Source: Basidiobolus meristosporus CBS 931.73
Lineage: Eukaryota > Basidiobolomycota > Basidiobolomycetes > Basidiobolales > Basidiobolaceae
Direction: 5' to 3'
DNA length: 64,000 bases
Assembly: GCA_002104905.1 (NCBI GenBank)
Contig: MCFE01000373.1
Span: forward strand, 20,940 to 84,939
Each line of letters begins with the position of its first letter. Positions within the stretch are counted from its first letter, which is position 1. A program made the translations under genes and the position numbers. The notes beneath the pieces were generated by a model that saw only the letters and a program-made list of their open reading frames with translations, ran no database searches and was not told where the DNA came from. Of this stretch, positions 43,690-55,569 are shown piece by piece.

Positions 43690-45110
43690 TTGATGATGAC
43701 TTACCATAATAAGCATCATTACTAAAGTTGTGCCATGTATATGTAGCCAAAAAATAAAGCAAAGTTGTCTGGTTTGCAGTCAAACCCCATCACTGACAGT
43801 AGCAGTAGAATGATTGGACTACTGCTTGCCTTGACATTAAGTGCAACATGCCGGACTACAACAAAAAAAGGCCCTGTGGACAGCTTACCCTCTGAAAGGA
43901 ATAATGCCAACTCCTCAGGTTCCCAGTCAAGTAGGCAATTGGGAATCTCTACAGAGCCACAAGCTTAGCAAATGGCTGAGGCAGATGAGAACGTAGCAAA
44001 AGCAGTACCTTCAGTTAGGGACCAGTAAGTGGCCATCAAAGCATCACTACTGTCTGTATGAGCAAATATGTTGTCAGCTCATACCAGAAAAATTATGAGG
44101 CAATCAGGTGCTGTGGCTGATAGCAGTGCTGCAATGGCCCAGAGAAGTCTGGAAATAGTCCAGAAACAGGATGAACAGATAAAAGTGTAGAGTAATCAAT
44201 ATCCCAGGTAGAGAAGGCAGTATCTATGTTGCAAACAAGGATCTCAAGTAGTTCAATGTCATAGCCAAGAACTGAGACATTCCCCAATATAGCTTCAGAA
44301 AAATACTCTATAGTCTCTTAAGCACAACAACAGTGCCCTAAGATAACTCCCACACAAGAACCTATGGCAGCATGGTAGGGAGAAAATATAGTGTTTATAC
44401 CAAAGACTGAAAATATAAAGTCATTGAAGATCTGTGAAGCTGCTGACTGAAATGATGAAGAGTGGACCAATATTAAAGAGGCTCTTAAATGCCTAGCATG
44501 CCATCACTATAGGGCTTGCATACCATCCAACCATCAGGAGCTTAGGGAGAGTGGGAGGGCTGGGGTGGGCAAAGTGGGGGGCCCCCATAATGGAATACCC
44601 CTGCTGTAGATGTCTAGGAGAAAGATAGCTATTACTTAGGGTTAGGGTTAGGAACATTAAGAGGCACAGAAAGAGGTTGCAGCACTTCTTCACAAGCAGT
44701 GCTCTAGAAAATGCACTTGAATATTGCAAGAATTTACTGCCAAGACTAGTAGAACAGGTGCTAGACCTTGCAGTGCCAGCTGAAGACAAGGACATATATG
44801 AACCAGTGAGTGAACAGTGACATGCTGCAGGGTTCCTGCCATAGTTGTAGAACAGAGCATTACAGCAGAAATACTTATTAAGTGGAGGATTTTGATGAAA
44901 TTAATTGTTGAGTGTGTGGTTAGGCTTAATGTCAGTGTAAGGTATAGGTACTTGTGTAGGTCAATTCAGTTGGCAATCAAAGTACAACTGAGACCCACCA
45001 GAAAAAAATCAACTTGTATGTATGATAAGTAAAAGAAATGGCTGAGTCACGTAGTAAGGGGTGCAAAAAAGAGGCAATAGCCAATTGATGCACACAAATA
45101 TACAAAGTGA
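43690..45110 (+). pseudogene. R1 repeat-encoded protein, longest plus-strand copy
   Basis: The pieces follow the same order in several copies. First is a Ser/Thr-rich start (43,765-43,968; SSRMIGLLLALTLSAT, then SGSQSSRQLGISTEP). Next is a coiled coil (44,110-44,190; AVADSSAAMAQRSLEIVQKQDEQI). Last is a helical region (44,700-44,990; ALEYCKNLLPRLVEQVLDLAVPAEDKDIYEPVSEQ, then SITAEILIKWRILMKLIVECVV). Stops and frameshifts separate them. I do not recognise the family. The order (low complexity, coiled coil, helical) would suit a particle-type or DNA-binding accessory protein, but this is only a guess. Confidence 0.5.
44541..44652 (+). other. G-run cluster followed by an interstitial TTAGGG array
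   Basis: 44,541-44,582 contains seven G-runs of three or more, spaced by 1-5 bases, and ends in GGGGGGCCCCC. At 44,636-44,652 is TTAGGGTTAGGGTTAGG, nearly three units of the common fungal telomere repeat. The first is a strong potential G-quadruplex. Both lie inside the R1 copy. Confidence 0.7.
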
Positions 45111-45399
45111 TAGAGTGTCCAGGATTAAAAGTGAGGAAACTGGCAGAGAACCAATCATAAGCTACTTTTGTATTTTTGCAATGAGAATTTTTGACCAAGT
45201 TCTGTAAAATATCTTGGATGCAATTACTTTTTGACAGTCTTTGCACAGTGTCCCAATGGGATCCATACCTCTTAGTCATGGGACTTAGAATCTGTGATGG
45301 CCTTCTGATGAGATCATCAAAATAATTTATCATAGGGAATAGTTTTCCCTTGACAAGTTTGTGGCTGTATTCTCCTTTACATTAGAGCAGAGACAAAAG

Positions 45400-45940
45400 T
45401 ATTCATAGTAAGCTTTCGCCAGAGGTTATTGCACCCAGTGAACACTACCCACAAAACTCTTGAGAAGTGTTGGATGTATATCTCCCTTGGAACATACCCT
45501 ATGATAAATATTTGTGATGATCTTGTTGAAAAAATGCCGCAAAATTAAAGTGCTGGGACTATAACGTATGGATCTCATCAGGACTCTATGCAAAGACTAT
45601 CAGAAAAGATTGCACCCCAGATTTCTCAAAAAACTTGGTCAAAATATCTCATCTCATAAATACACAAGTGGATCTTAATTGGTTCTTAACCAATTACCTC
45701 ACTTTGTGATCTCAAACACTCAATCATATTCTACATTTTGTACATTTATAGCTATTGCCTCTTTTTCACACTTGTTACTTTTGACTCAATCAATTCTCTT
45801 ACATTTTGTTGACTGAAATTGATTTATTTCTTCTGAAACATCTATTGTATCTTCATTACCAATGGTATTATAAGTGCAACCCCATATTTAATAACTGACT
45901 CCAATGATGTCTACCATCCAATGAGTATTAGTGCTGTAAC
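45400..45940 (-). pseudogene. R1 dispersed repeat fragment, interrupted by copia C2
   Basis: 45,480-45,640 matches 10,190-10,345. 45,650-45,940 matches 36,560-36,890 and ends GTGCTGTAAC where the C2 LTR begins. The other copy continues CTGTAACTCCC, so C2 inserted at this point. Confidence 0.55.
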
Positions 45941-46309
45941 TGTTGCAATTTAAGAAGTGATTTAGATATAAGGAACTTATCAAGAAATAGTGATAATAGT
46001 TGAACTGTTGTTTATTCATACAGAAGCTCAGTATTCATACCTTTGTAGAAGTAATACAGATGTAACACTAAGTAAGGAGGGTTTCTCAATATTAAGGAGC
46101 ATTCTGTAACAGCTTCAGGGTTAGTACATAATAGTTAGTATTAGTGCTAATTTGATCCTGACTATAGGGGAATAATCATTATATCATAGATCTGAGGAAA
46201 GTGGCAAAGTTAGAGCTGTAAATAAGTCTCACAGTGACCAAGACTAGTCCAAATTTGTTGAGTAAACTTTTAGCTGCAGAATGATCCCAAATAGTCCAAT
46301 ATTTCAACA
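45941..46309 (-). repeat. 3' LTR of copia element C2
   Basis: 369 bp, minus strand TGTTGAAATATTGG to AAATTGCAACA. Same length as the 5' LTR of C1 (55,165-55,533) and clearly the same sequence. The polypurine tract GAGGGGGAG (46,310-46,318 on the minus strand) precedes it. Confidence 0.88.
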
Positions 46310-46320
46310 CTCCCCCTCAG

Positions 46321-48240
46321 CTAAATAGTTTCTTTATCCTAATTCCTCCCTGAGATTCTCAAATTGTGGCCTAGCTAGTGGTTTTGCCAATATAACTGCC
46401 ACCATTTTGTTAGATGGGCAGTACACTAACTCTACTAAGTAATTTTCTACAGCTTCCCTCACAAAGTGATGCTGTATATCAATGTGCTTAGTTCTGGCAT
46501 GATTAGTAGGATTTCTGGCTAATGAAATACAGACTAGATTATTCTTGTAAATACATGTTGGTTCATATGAATCAGAACCTAAGTCTTTGAAAAATTTTTG
46601 TAGCCACATAGCCTCCTTAGTTGCTTGACATGCAGCCATATATTCTGCTTCCATTGCAGATAGGGCCACAGTTGGTTGTTTCTTGCAAATCCAAGTAAAA
46701 GCTGCACCAGCATAAAGAAATACATAGCCTGTGATTGAGCACTTGTCAATCAGATCCCTACCCCAATCTGCATCACTGTAACCATCAAATTTTTGCCTAT
46801 TAGCTGCTCCAGAGTATTCCAGTACCATATTTATGGTAACTTATAGATATCTGAAAAACCACTTAACTGCTGCAATTTGATCTGATCCATCATTCTGCAT
46901 GAATTGACTGACTATTCCAATAGCCACTGCAATATCTAAACATGTAGACACCACCAAGTACATTAGACTACCAACCATTGATTGATAAGGAAAGTTTTGG
47001 TCCATATTTGAGCCATTTTCATCTATAACTGGCTGAGATTTGCTTAATTTCAGGTTATTGTCCATAGGGGCAGCTGCAGGTTTGCAATTTTCCATTCTAA
47101 AGCGTCTAAGAATGTCTCTGATGTACTTAGACTGATTCAGCACAATTTTCTGCGTAGGTATATCAAATTTGACCTCAATTCTAAGAAAATAGCTCAATTT
47201 TCCAAGATCTTTCATCTCAGACTTACTGAAGTGATCTGATTTTGTCTGTATAAAAGCCTCTTGGTCACTAGTAGCTATAATTAGGTTGTCCACATAAAGA
47301 ACTAGGATGATCACACCCTTTTTGAGCTGTTTCACATATATACTGTGATCTGCAGTGCCACAAGAGAACCCAATTTCCTATAGATATATGTCAATCTTGT
47401 TATACCATGCTCTAGGTGCCTGCTTAAGCCCATACAACAGTTTTTTAAGTTTCCAAACCTAATGGGGCACTCTTGGATTGGTAAAGACTTCTGGTTGCTC
47501 CATATATATTGTTTCTTGCAAATCCCCATTTAGAAATGCTGTTTTAACATCCATTTAGTGTAGATCTAGACTGTGTACAGCTGCCAGGGCTAGATCTGTC
47601 CTAATGGAGTTAAACTTGGCAACCGGAGCAAATGTTTCCTCAAAGTCTAGTCCCTGGATCTGGGAATAGCCTTTAGCTACCAATCTAGCCTTGTTCTTAA
47701 CAATGGCACCATTTGAGGTTGCCTTCATCTTGTAGACCCATCTACATCCTATTGGCTTTCTCCCATTTGCTAATCTACCAGTTCTCACATTTTTGCCTTG
47801 ATCAGTGATTGGTACTCCTCCTGCCAGGCTTGTTGCCACAAAACAGCATCTGGACTTTGCATTGCTGGTTCCAGATTCTGAGGTTTAGCACATAAGGCAA
47901 GATAAGCTTCTTCATGATCATTGGATGTCTGCCACAAGGATCCAGGGGTATTTCTTGTTCTGGTAGATCTCCTAACTGGGATAGTCTGCTCTGATCTGGA
48001 ACTGGTAGAAGTATCTTCCATATTGGGCTGGATTTGGTACATATCTTCTTCATTAGTATTGATTGCATTATCAGGCAGCTGGCCAATGATTTCTGTGGCT
48101 TTCTGATCTGAGTTCTCCTCAAATAAAATGTCCCTGCTCTTGGTCAGCTTCTGAATTTTGCCATCATACACTCTATGCCCTTTAGTATCTTCACAATACC
48201 CAAGAAAGATCCCTTGGATTGGATTGTTCATTGCCTACTT
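46321..48240 (-). pseudogene. Ty1/copia pol relic, element C2 (5'-truncated)
   Basis: Minus-strand pieces: integrase C-terminal region (47,785-48,231; GIFLGYCEDTKGHRVYDGKIQKL), RT N-terminal part (47,555-47,839; [30 protein letters not shown]), RT palm (46,841-47,335) and RNase H (46,334-46,828; ALSAMEAEYMAACQATKEAM, TKHIDIQHHFVREAVE). Two defects stand out because they also occur in C1: a TGA at 47,785-47,787 where the family usually has Trp (KxTWELV), and YVDN instead of YVDD at the catalytic site (Asn codon at 47,285-47,287). A one-base deletion near 47,770 and stops near 47,380 and 47,460 also occur. The 5' part of the element is missing. Confidence 0.85.
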
Positions 48241-48289
48241 GACTCAGAGCCCAAAGGGTCCACATAATCATCTTTAGTAGACAGACTAT

Positions 48290-48501
48290 TGTTGAGGTCT
48301 TGGTATAAGAGTTGTAGAGGAATAGGGAGTTTAGCTAGTATTGTACTCACTAAAACTTGAACTGCTTTTTATTGAGGTTCCAGCCGCTCCTTATATATAT
48401 CTTACCAGATCAATTGCTGACTACTGATAAGCAAAACATATAACCAATTGATTTGACTAAAAACTGATCTAACCTAAACATTGAAGTGGTAGATCATAAC
48501 A
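48290..48501 (-). repeat. 3' LTR of gypsy element I
   Basis: 212 bp. On the minus strand it begins TGTTATGATC and ends GACCTCAACA (TGTT/AACA inverted ends). It contains TATATATAAGG and AATAAA and is preceded by the polypurine tract GTAAGGGAGAA. The 5' LTR would lie beyond the window, so there is no partner for confirmation. Confidence 0.65.
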
Positions 48502-48512
48502 TTCTCCCTTAC

Positions 48513-50515
48513 TAAAGTGGAGAGGGTTCTCCAGGATCACTTTTGTTGTGATACCAATATCTTGATGGTTCAGTATTATCAGCAAGTCTTGCAAACTTGA
48601 GTCTGTCCCTATACACTAAGTCTCCCAACATGTTGCCTTGTTTGTCCACTAGTTAGTAAGTTGCAAATGGACATTCTCTGATGATCTTCAATGGTCCATT
48701 CCATTGTGGCTCAAACTTCTTCCAAGTTTTGCTACTTAGCAATACAAAGTTCCCAACTGTGGATGCTTCTGGTGCTATAGTCTGATCAAATCTCTGCTTT
48801 ATCTTTTCTGCACTTTGAAATACTTTGGTCTGCACCTCTTGATGTCATTGCTCTAGCTGCTGGTGTCTACTTTGCTGACTGAATTCATCTTCTAAGGTGT
48901 CTGTAAGCTTTGGTTGTGTAAGATCTCCTGGGATCCTAGGTTTGCATCCATACACTATTTAAAAGGGTAATTGTTGGGTGATGTTGGGTTCTCTGACTCT
49001 GCTTGCAACAAGTGCTTGGTCTATGTACTCATCCCATCCACTGACAATACCAGTTGTATACTTGGTCAGCACTTTTCCAAATAATTCATTAAACCATTGA
49101 GTGACTCCATTAGTTCTGGAATGATATGCAGAGGTTTTCAAGTGTCTGATGTGCTGCATATCCAGGTAAGCTTCTGGTGTCTTAGCCATAAAGTTATCAC
49201 CTCTATTAGATAGAATCTCTATAGGGCATCCAAACTTCATAAGGATCTTATGGTAGATGAAACTTGTCACTACTTGTTCACTGTCTATAGAAACAGCTTT
49301 GGACACTGGCCTTTTGGTGGCATAGTCAATTGTTACTAGGATCCATTAGTTGCATTTGTTGGTAGTTGGCAGTCTTCCAATAAAGTTGATTCCCCATCTT
49401 TCAAATGGTCTTACAGGCTCCAAGGGAAAGAGTTTGGCAATTCTTTGTTACTGGCCTTGATTGATTTGGCAATTTGGGCAGGTTTTCACTAGCTTTTTGT
49501 GGCAATTTGGGCATGTTTTCACTAGCTTCTCAATGTCTTGTTTCTTTCTGGGCCACCATGCTCAGGCTTTCACAAGGCTATAGGTTCCTTCAATTCCAAG
49601 ATTTCCATATCCATTGTGTAGCTTATGTATTAAATCCAGGCAAGAACAGATGGGCAATAGGCAATAGGGCTTTGATCAGCTATTTGATAGAGTGTTTCAT
49701 CCTATATTACAAATTTGCTGACTTTGTCCTGGATTATCTTCTTGATATCTTCATCCACCTCATTACAAATGGCTTGATCCTCCAAGTACTTTGGTAATAG
49801 GATAGGCCAATCTAATTCATGCACCAAGTGGAGTTGTGCAACTTGTTCTAATCTTGATAAGGCATCACCAACTGTGTTGTTCTCCCAGGGCAGGTGACAA
49901 TCTCCTGATCAAATTGCTCAATGTATTCACTCCATCTTGTCATTCTTCTAGAGAGTACCTTATGAGTAAAGTATACTTTAGGGATGCATGAACAGTCTTC
50001 ACAGTGCATTTGACTCCTTCAATATAGCATCTCCATATCTTCAAACAGTGTATTGTAGCAAGCATCTGCTTCTCATGCACTGGATAGCTTTGTACTGCTG
50101 AGTTCAGTTTCTTGAACTCAAAGGCAACTGGGTAGTCCTTTCCCTTGTGTTCTTGGCTCAACACTCTACCAATTGCATAATCTGAAGCATCTGTGCACGG
50201 AGTAAGCACTTTTCTGAAGTCAGGTAGTCTTAAACTTGGCAGCTTAGCAAGTTCATTCTTGAATGTCTGGAAGGCAGTATCACAAGCTATGTCTGACTTG
50301 AAGGTATTGTCTTTCTTGAGGTTATCGGTTGAAGGGGCTGCAATATTTGTAAAGGACTTGACAAATCTCCAATCATAGAAGGCCATTTCAAGGAATGTTC
50401 TGAGTTCTTATATACTATGGGGCTGCTTCACATTCTTGATAACTTCAGCTTTTTTAGGGTCTAAGGTTACTCCTGTGCTTGTCACTATGTGTCCCAGATA
50501 TTCAATGTGATCCTT
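48513..50515 (-). pseudogene. Ty3/gypsy pol relic, element I, RT end to integrase
   Basis: Minus strand. The end of RT (IEYLGHIVTSTGVTLDPKKAEVI, near 50,440-50,510) leads into RNase H (49,940-50,386; FRKVLTPCTDASDYAIGRVLSQEHKGKDYPVAF). The integrase zinc region is decayed near 49,450-49,600. The integrase core (48,959-49,306; FGCPIEILSNRGDNFMA, then TSAYHSRTNGVTQWFNELFGKVL) keeps Asp and Glu positions. The integrase C-terminal part is at 48,653-48,835 (FVLLSSKTWKKFEPQWNGPLKI). Stops and frameshifts separate all parts. It is joined to 54,178-55,164 once E2 is removed. Confidence 0.85.
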
Positions 50516-50520
50516 GAAGA

Positions 50521-53500
50521 TGTTGCAATAATTAGGAGTCCACCTAATTATTAATATATTATGAACTAGCACTTGGTGAAATGATATATTTCAGATTATC
50601 AACATGGAAATTAGTTTGTAAGATATTTACTAATTATTAGGATTTTAGAAGTACAGAATTTTAGGAAAATCTGAAATTTGTCCAAATGAGCTGAAACTTA
50701 GCACATGTACTCCTGAGACTCCCCTAATAATGACCAAATATTCACATTTACGTAGTTCTGCAATAAGTATAAATACTGTGTTGCAACTCAATAAAATATC
50801 AAGTGAATATCATGTAAATCTTCTAATTCTCCATTTTCCTTCCAGTATATCTCTCTAATATTTCAACAGGTTATGAGCCCCACGCTTGCTTTATCTTGGT
50901 TGTCTACTTTGCTCCAGTGCTGTGTCTTTATTCTGGAGAAAGACCACCTGGTCTACCTGAAGTTACAAAAGACAGAAAAGTACTGCCACTGCAAAGAACT
51001 GCTAGATGGGATATATTGTTTTGGAGAGAGAGGCCTTTGCCCTTAAAGAAGACACTAAGCAAAGAAAACGGTCATATGTCAAGGAGATCATGTTGGACAA
51101 ATTTCAAAAGTTATGGAATATGCAGAAGGATGAAGCTTTGAGAAAATGCATAATCCCAGCAAGGAGTCAAGATCAATAAGGGGCATCTTACTGTTGTAAA
51201 AATTTGTATTTCCACCTAAATATTCACCCAACTTAGTCACTTAGATCATTATCTTCAAATCCTAGAGAATACTGACCAAATTCCTTGTTGGGATTATCTT
51301 GGAATATTTTCACCAAAATGCCAGGTACCCAGAACATGAAAAATTCTCGAAGTTGTCCAAACAGCCCCAAACTTTGCACACATGTTCTTGGGACCTTCCT
51401 TAGCCTATTCTACGTGTTTGTAATGCCAAGACCAGGTAAAAGTATAAATACTACTTTTACATTCAATAAATCATTAAGTGAAAACCACATGATCTACTTG
51501 TCCTCCCAATCACTTCCAATATCTCCAAGACTCTTACAACACTTACATGATATATGTATTAATCCTATGATCCTTATTATCACCACATGATGGATCTATT
51601 TTGAAGATCCATGTATACCTGGGTTTGGATTAGACTATTTCAGTTGATGAAGTGCCCACATTGCTGCAGTGAATTTACATAAGTCTGTAGTCACTTGAAA
51701 TGAAATGATGCGCAAACACTTTGATGCCACCTGCTGCCCTGGTTTGGAGTTGAATTTGCCAACAGATATATGGATCAGCTTGCCCAAGCTCTGAGGATCC
51801 AAATGATATAAATCCTATATATTTGGCCAAAGATCAGTGATCTCAGATGTGCCAACTTAGGAGTGGTATGCATGATATATCAGTGGGACTATTTCCAGTA
51901 CCAATGATCCTGAAGCTCTGTGAGACACTTATTAGACAAGCTACATGTCTACATCAAGTATCAGATACAGTGGGAGGAGATACATCCATATATGTTGAAG
52001 CATGGAATTTCTACCGCCATCAAGAAAAGTGCTACCGGAGACCTTGGCCAAAGTATATGCATATAGTCTCTATATACACTATAGAATATGCATGAAGTAC
52101 TATCAAGGAGTGTACTAGTTGCCCTACACTAGTACATATATCACATACTTACAGTGATGAAGGATCATTTATATTAACATGGATCAGATGTTAATCATGC
52201 TATTTTGATCAGATCAAGTTGCTTACAGCTCCCAGCTATGGGCCAAACTGCAATGATGATATCTGCCACCAAGCTGCTGAGAGAAATGGCTTTTTAAGGA
52301 AGTTTATTTGATCAAATTTGATCAAGCCTGTGAAAAGTTATGCCAGATCAAAATGGATGAACAATTTGGTTGAAACATCTCAGAATAGATATGTTTTGAG
52401 GACAGGAGGTTCCTGAACACTCTGGGAGATCTAACAAACCGTGGATATGCTACCTGTATGGTCCAGATCTAGATGAATAAGGAAATTCCAGCAACCAGCA
52501 TATTTAAGACCAGATATGGAACAAAAACCTACCACCAATAAGTTGCCAGTTTCTAAATGGAGTTAGGTGATACCTAGGCCAGATTTGTACTATCTAGCAC
52601 ACTAGATATGATCCAGTTATTCTACCACACAAGGATAGTGGAGTATTGTTGCTAAGGAAAGCAGCAGAGCAGTCCAAGAGAACCTACGTACTCAGAGGCA
52701 ACATCACAATTATGGTGAACAATGAGGTCAACTTACTTGCAGTGGAGGCTAGAGAAGTGGTACCAAGGGCCAACCTAGGGGTTATGATGGGTCCAGAAGA
52801 TCTTGCACTTGTCTATTTGCACTGTCAATCAAGCTCTATGCTGGAAAGCTCTATCAGAAGTAACAGTGGCTTATCAGAGCCATTATTGTAGATTTACACA
52901 ACTGGAAAGTGCCAGATCAGGTTGTACTGTTCAAGCGCAATAGTACATATGAGACCATATCTATCCTGTTTAGGATTAGGCCTCTATGAATAGCTGCCAT
53001 TTAAGCTGTGGTATGCTGTGATACCAAATCAAGCCTATCAAGATGCAAAGGGAAGATCTGAATACCATAACAGTGATATCAGTCCAAGAAAGTTATGCCT
53101 GGATCAGAAGGATATATATGATCTATCTTAGTCAGTTTTAGAAGGCAGGAAGCACCAGAAGACATAGCTTCAGTGGGAGTACAATATCCCAGATCAGGAA
53201 TGAAGAAAACCAAGGCTAGATACCATTGAAGGCACTAGTCTGGAAGAGGAAATACTTGGTCAACCGGTGAAGAATAAGGCAACTACAATGCTGATCTTTG
53301 TTGGTCTCAGCAGATCATATATGGAATATATGAGGAAAGTTACTATCCAGTTCCAGTTATGGATATATGGAGGATAGTCTAAGTGAATTAGACTATAGAC
53401 TGGAACTGTGGATGATCCAGATCTACTGGAGAGAAGACCACTTCCTAACTTTGCTAATTATTGACCAATTTTACTCAAATAAGAAACAGCAGAAAGCCTG

Positions 53501-54172
53501 AGAATGCAGCTCTCTGATGATACAAACTAAGCCTGGATTTGATCAGTATCTGAAAAGTTTTACTCCAATCAAATTGATGATACTCATTCATAGATATTTG
53601 TGATGAGATCAGAGTTCAGACTCAAAGCAATTTGATCTGAAGTATGTAATCAACAGTATGGACTTATTTGTAGTTATTACAGATAATATGCAATCCTTAA
53701 CATATATTGGAGAATACATTAGTCCAATAGGTCAGATGGTTAATTGCAGGTTTAATTTCAACCGCAAGATACACAACACCACAGCAAGTTCATAAGTATA
53801 TTAATATATTATGTGAGTGGGAGTGTTGAGATAATTAGAAGCTCACCTAATTATTAATATATTATGAACTAGCACTTAGTGAAATGATATATCTCAGATT
53901 GTCAACATGGAAAATAGTTTGTAAGATATTTACTAATTATTAGGAATTAGAGAAGTACAGAATTTTAGGAAAATCTGAAACTTGTCCAAATGAGCTGAAA
54001 CTTGGCAAATGTACTCCTGAGACTCCCCTAATAATGACCAAATAGTCACATTTACGTAGTTCTGCAATATGTATAAATACTGTGTTGCAACTCAATAAAA
54101 CATCAAGTGAATATCATGTAAATCTTCTAATTCTCCAATTCACTTCCAGTATATCTCTCTAATATTTCAACA
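50521..54172 (+). mobile_element. Non-autonomous LTR element E2, containing a solo LTR
   Basis: LTRs are 50,521-50,868 and 53,824-54,172 (348/349 bp). Perfect 5-bp target duplication GAAGA (50,516-50,520 and 54,173-54,177). PBS GGTTATGAGCCC at 50,869-50,880 and polypurine tract GAGTGGGAG before the 3' LTR. The interior begins with a frame from the PBS ATG (MSPTLALSWLSTLLQCC), which resembles the gag start of copia B (MSPKLSLSAMSTT) and closes after about 57 codons. No RT, integrase or RNase H is present. A copia A/B solo LTR is inserted at 51,192-51,541. Confidence 0.88.
51192..51541 (+). repeat. Solo LTR of copia family A/B inside E2
   Basis: 350 bp, TGTTGTAAAAATTTG to CTCTTACAACA, with a perfect 5-bp target duplication CTTAC (51,187-51,191 and 51,542-51,546). 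It therefore inserted as a full element and later lost its interior. Confidence 0.92.
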
Positions 54173-54177
54173 GAAGA

Positions 54178-55164
54178 ATTCACACTCAAAAACCTTGCCA
54201 TAATGCTTGTTCTCTCTTGGCTTCTTCAAGACCTTTTCAATGTGCACCAAGTGATCCTCTTCTGTCTTGCTCTATAACAATATATCATCTTGATAGATTA
54301 TCACAAATAGTCTAAGTACTCCTGGAAGACAGTCTGCATCAGGGTCATGAATGTTGCTGGGTCATTGGTGAGGCCAAAACTCATGACAAAGTACTCATAA
54401 TGTCCAAATTTGGTCCTGAATGCTGTCTTTGGGATGTTTTCTGGCTTCACCCTAATCTGGTTGTATCCTGACATCAGGTCAATCTTCCTGAAAATAGTGG
54501 CTGCAATGAGTTGGTCCAGTGGCTCATCAATCCAAGGTATGGGGTACTTATTCTTCATAGGAACTGAGTTAACAGCTCTGTAGTCAATTCAAATCCAAAA
54601 TGTTCTATCCTTCTTGTTCACAAATAATACTGGTGCTCCTCAAGGTGACTTGCCAGGTCTGATGTATCCTTGCTTCAGTAACTGATCTATTTGTCTCTTC
54701 ATCTCTTCCAACTCCAATGGACTCGTTCTGCAAGGTATCTTACTCACTAGAGGTAGGCTTACAAGCTCATCTGGAAATAAATCTGAATACTCATTCAAAA
54801 GATTCTGGCTTTTCTTGGGTATTGGAATAGAGGAATCCTCCTGTAATACTGCCATGAGAAAATCTGGGTGCCTTTTCCAAGTCCTCTACAGAACTGTGTA
54901 TTGCTAACTTCAGTTGTTTCACACACATTGAAACTGGCCAAGTTAAAATCCAATCTGGCAGGTAATAACTCAGAGGTCTAGTTGTCCTTCTAGATCTGAG
55001 TAGCATGGGTTCTCCAGTTATTTCATGAATTATGACAAAAAAGCCAGGTTTTCCAAGTACAAGGTCAAGCTTGCAGTTCCCACATATATAGGCCTGTAGG
55101 TCTTCTTCATAGTTATTGATCTTCATCCGTACTGGCTGAGAAATACAGTTGATTATGTGAGAGT
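54178..55164 (-). pseudogene. Ty3/gypsy relic, element I, protease to RT
   Basis: Minus strand. The end of the protease domain (54,791-55,126; CKLDLVLGKPGFFVI) is followed by the RT start (54,640-54,855; KYSDLFPDEL-type block, then EMKRQIDQLLKQGYIRPGKSP) and the RT palm (54,301-54,558; [42 protein letters not shown]). The catalytic block near 54,270 reads YQDD in place of YLDD. The right end is cut by the C1 5' LTR at 55,165 and the left end by E2. Gag and the 5' LTR are outside the window. Confidence 0.85.
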
Positions 55165-55533
55165 TGTTGAAATATTGGACTATTTGGTATCATTCAGCAG
55201 CTAAAAATTTACTTAACAATTCTAGACTAGTCTTAGTCACTCTAGGACTCATTTACTGCCTTAACTTTGCCACTTTCTCCAGATATATGATCTTATGATT
55301 ATTCCCATATAGTCAGGATCAAATTAGCACCATTACCAAACATTATGTACTAACCCTGAAACTGTTACAGAATGCTCCTGAATATTGAGAAACCCTCCCT
55401 ACTTAGTGTTACAGCTGTAATACTTCTACAAAGGTATAAATACTGAGCTTCTTTATGAATAAACAACAGTTCAACTATTATCACTATTTCTTGATAAGTT
55501 CCTTATATCCAAATCACTTTGTAAATTGCAACA
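55165..55533 (+). repeat. 5' LTR of copia element C1
   Basis: 369 bp, TGTTGAAATATTGG to AAATTGCAACA. The PBS GGTTATGAGCCC follows at 55,534-55,545. The LTR contains a TATAAATAC promoter-like motif near 55,435, followed by AATAAAC. Confidence 0.9.
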
Positions 55534-55569
55534 GGTTATGAGCCCTAATTGCCTTAATCTATTCTAAAG

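Noticed and set aside
44493-44795. Minus-strand 100-codon frame over the G-rich cluster
   Set aside because: The plus strand carries the conserved R1 protein pieces here, so this frame is a shadow.
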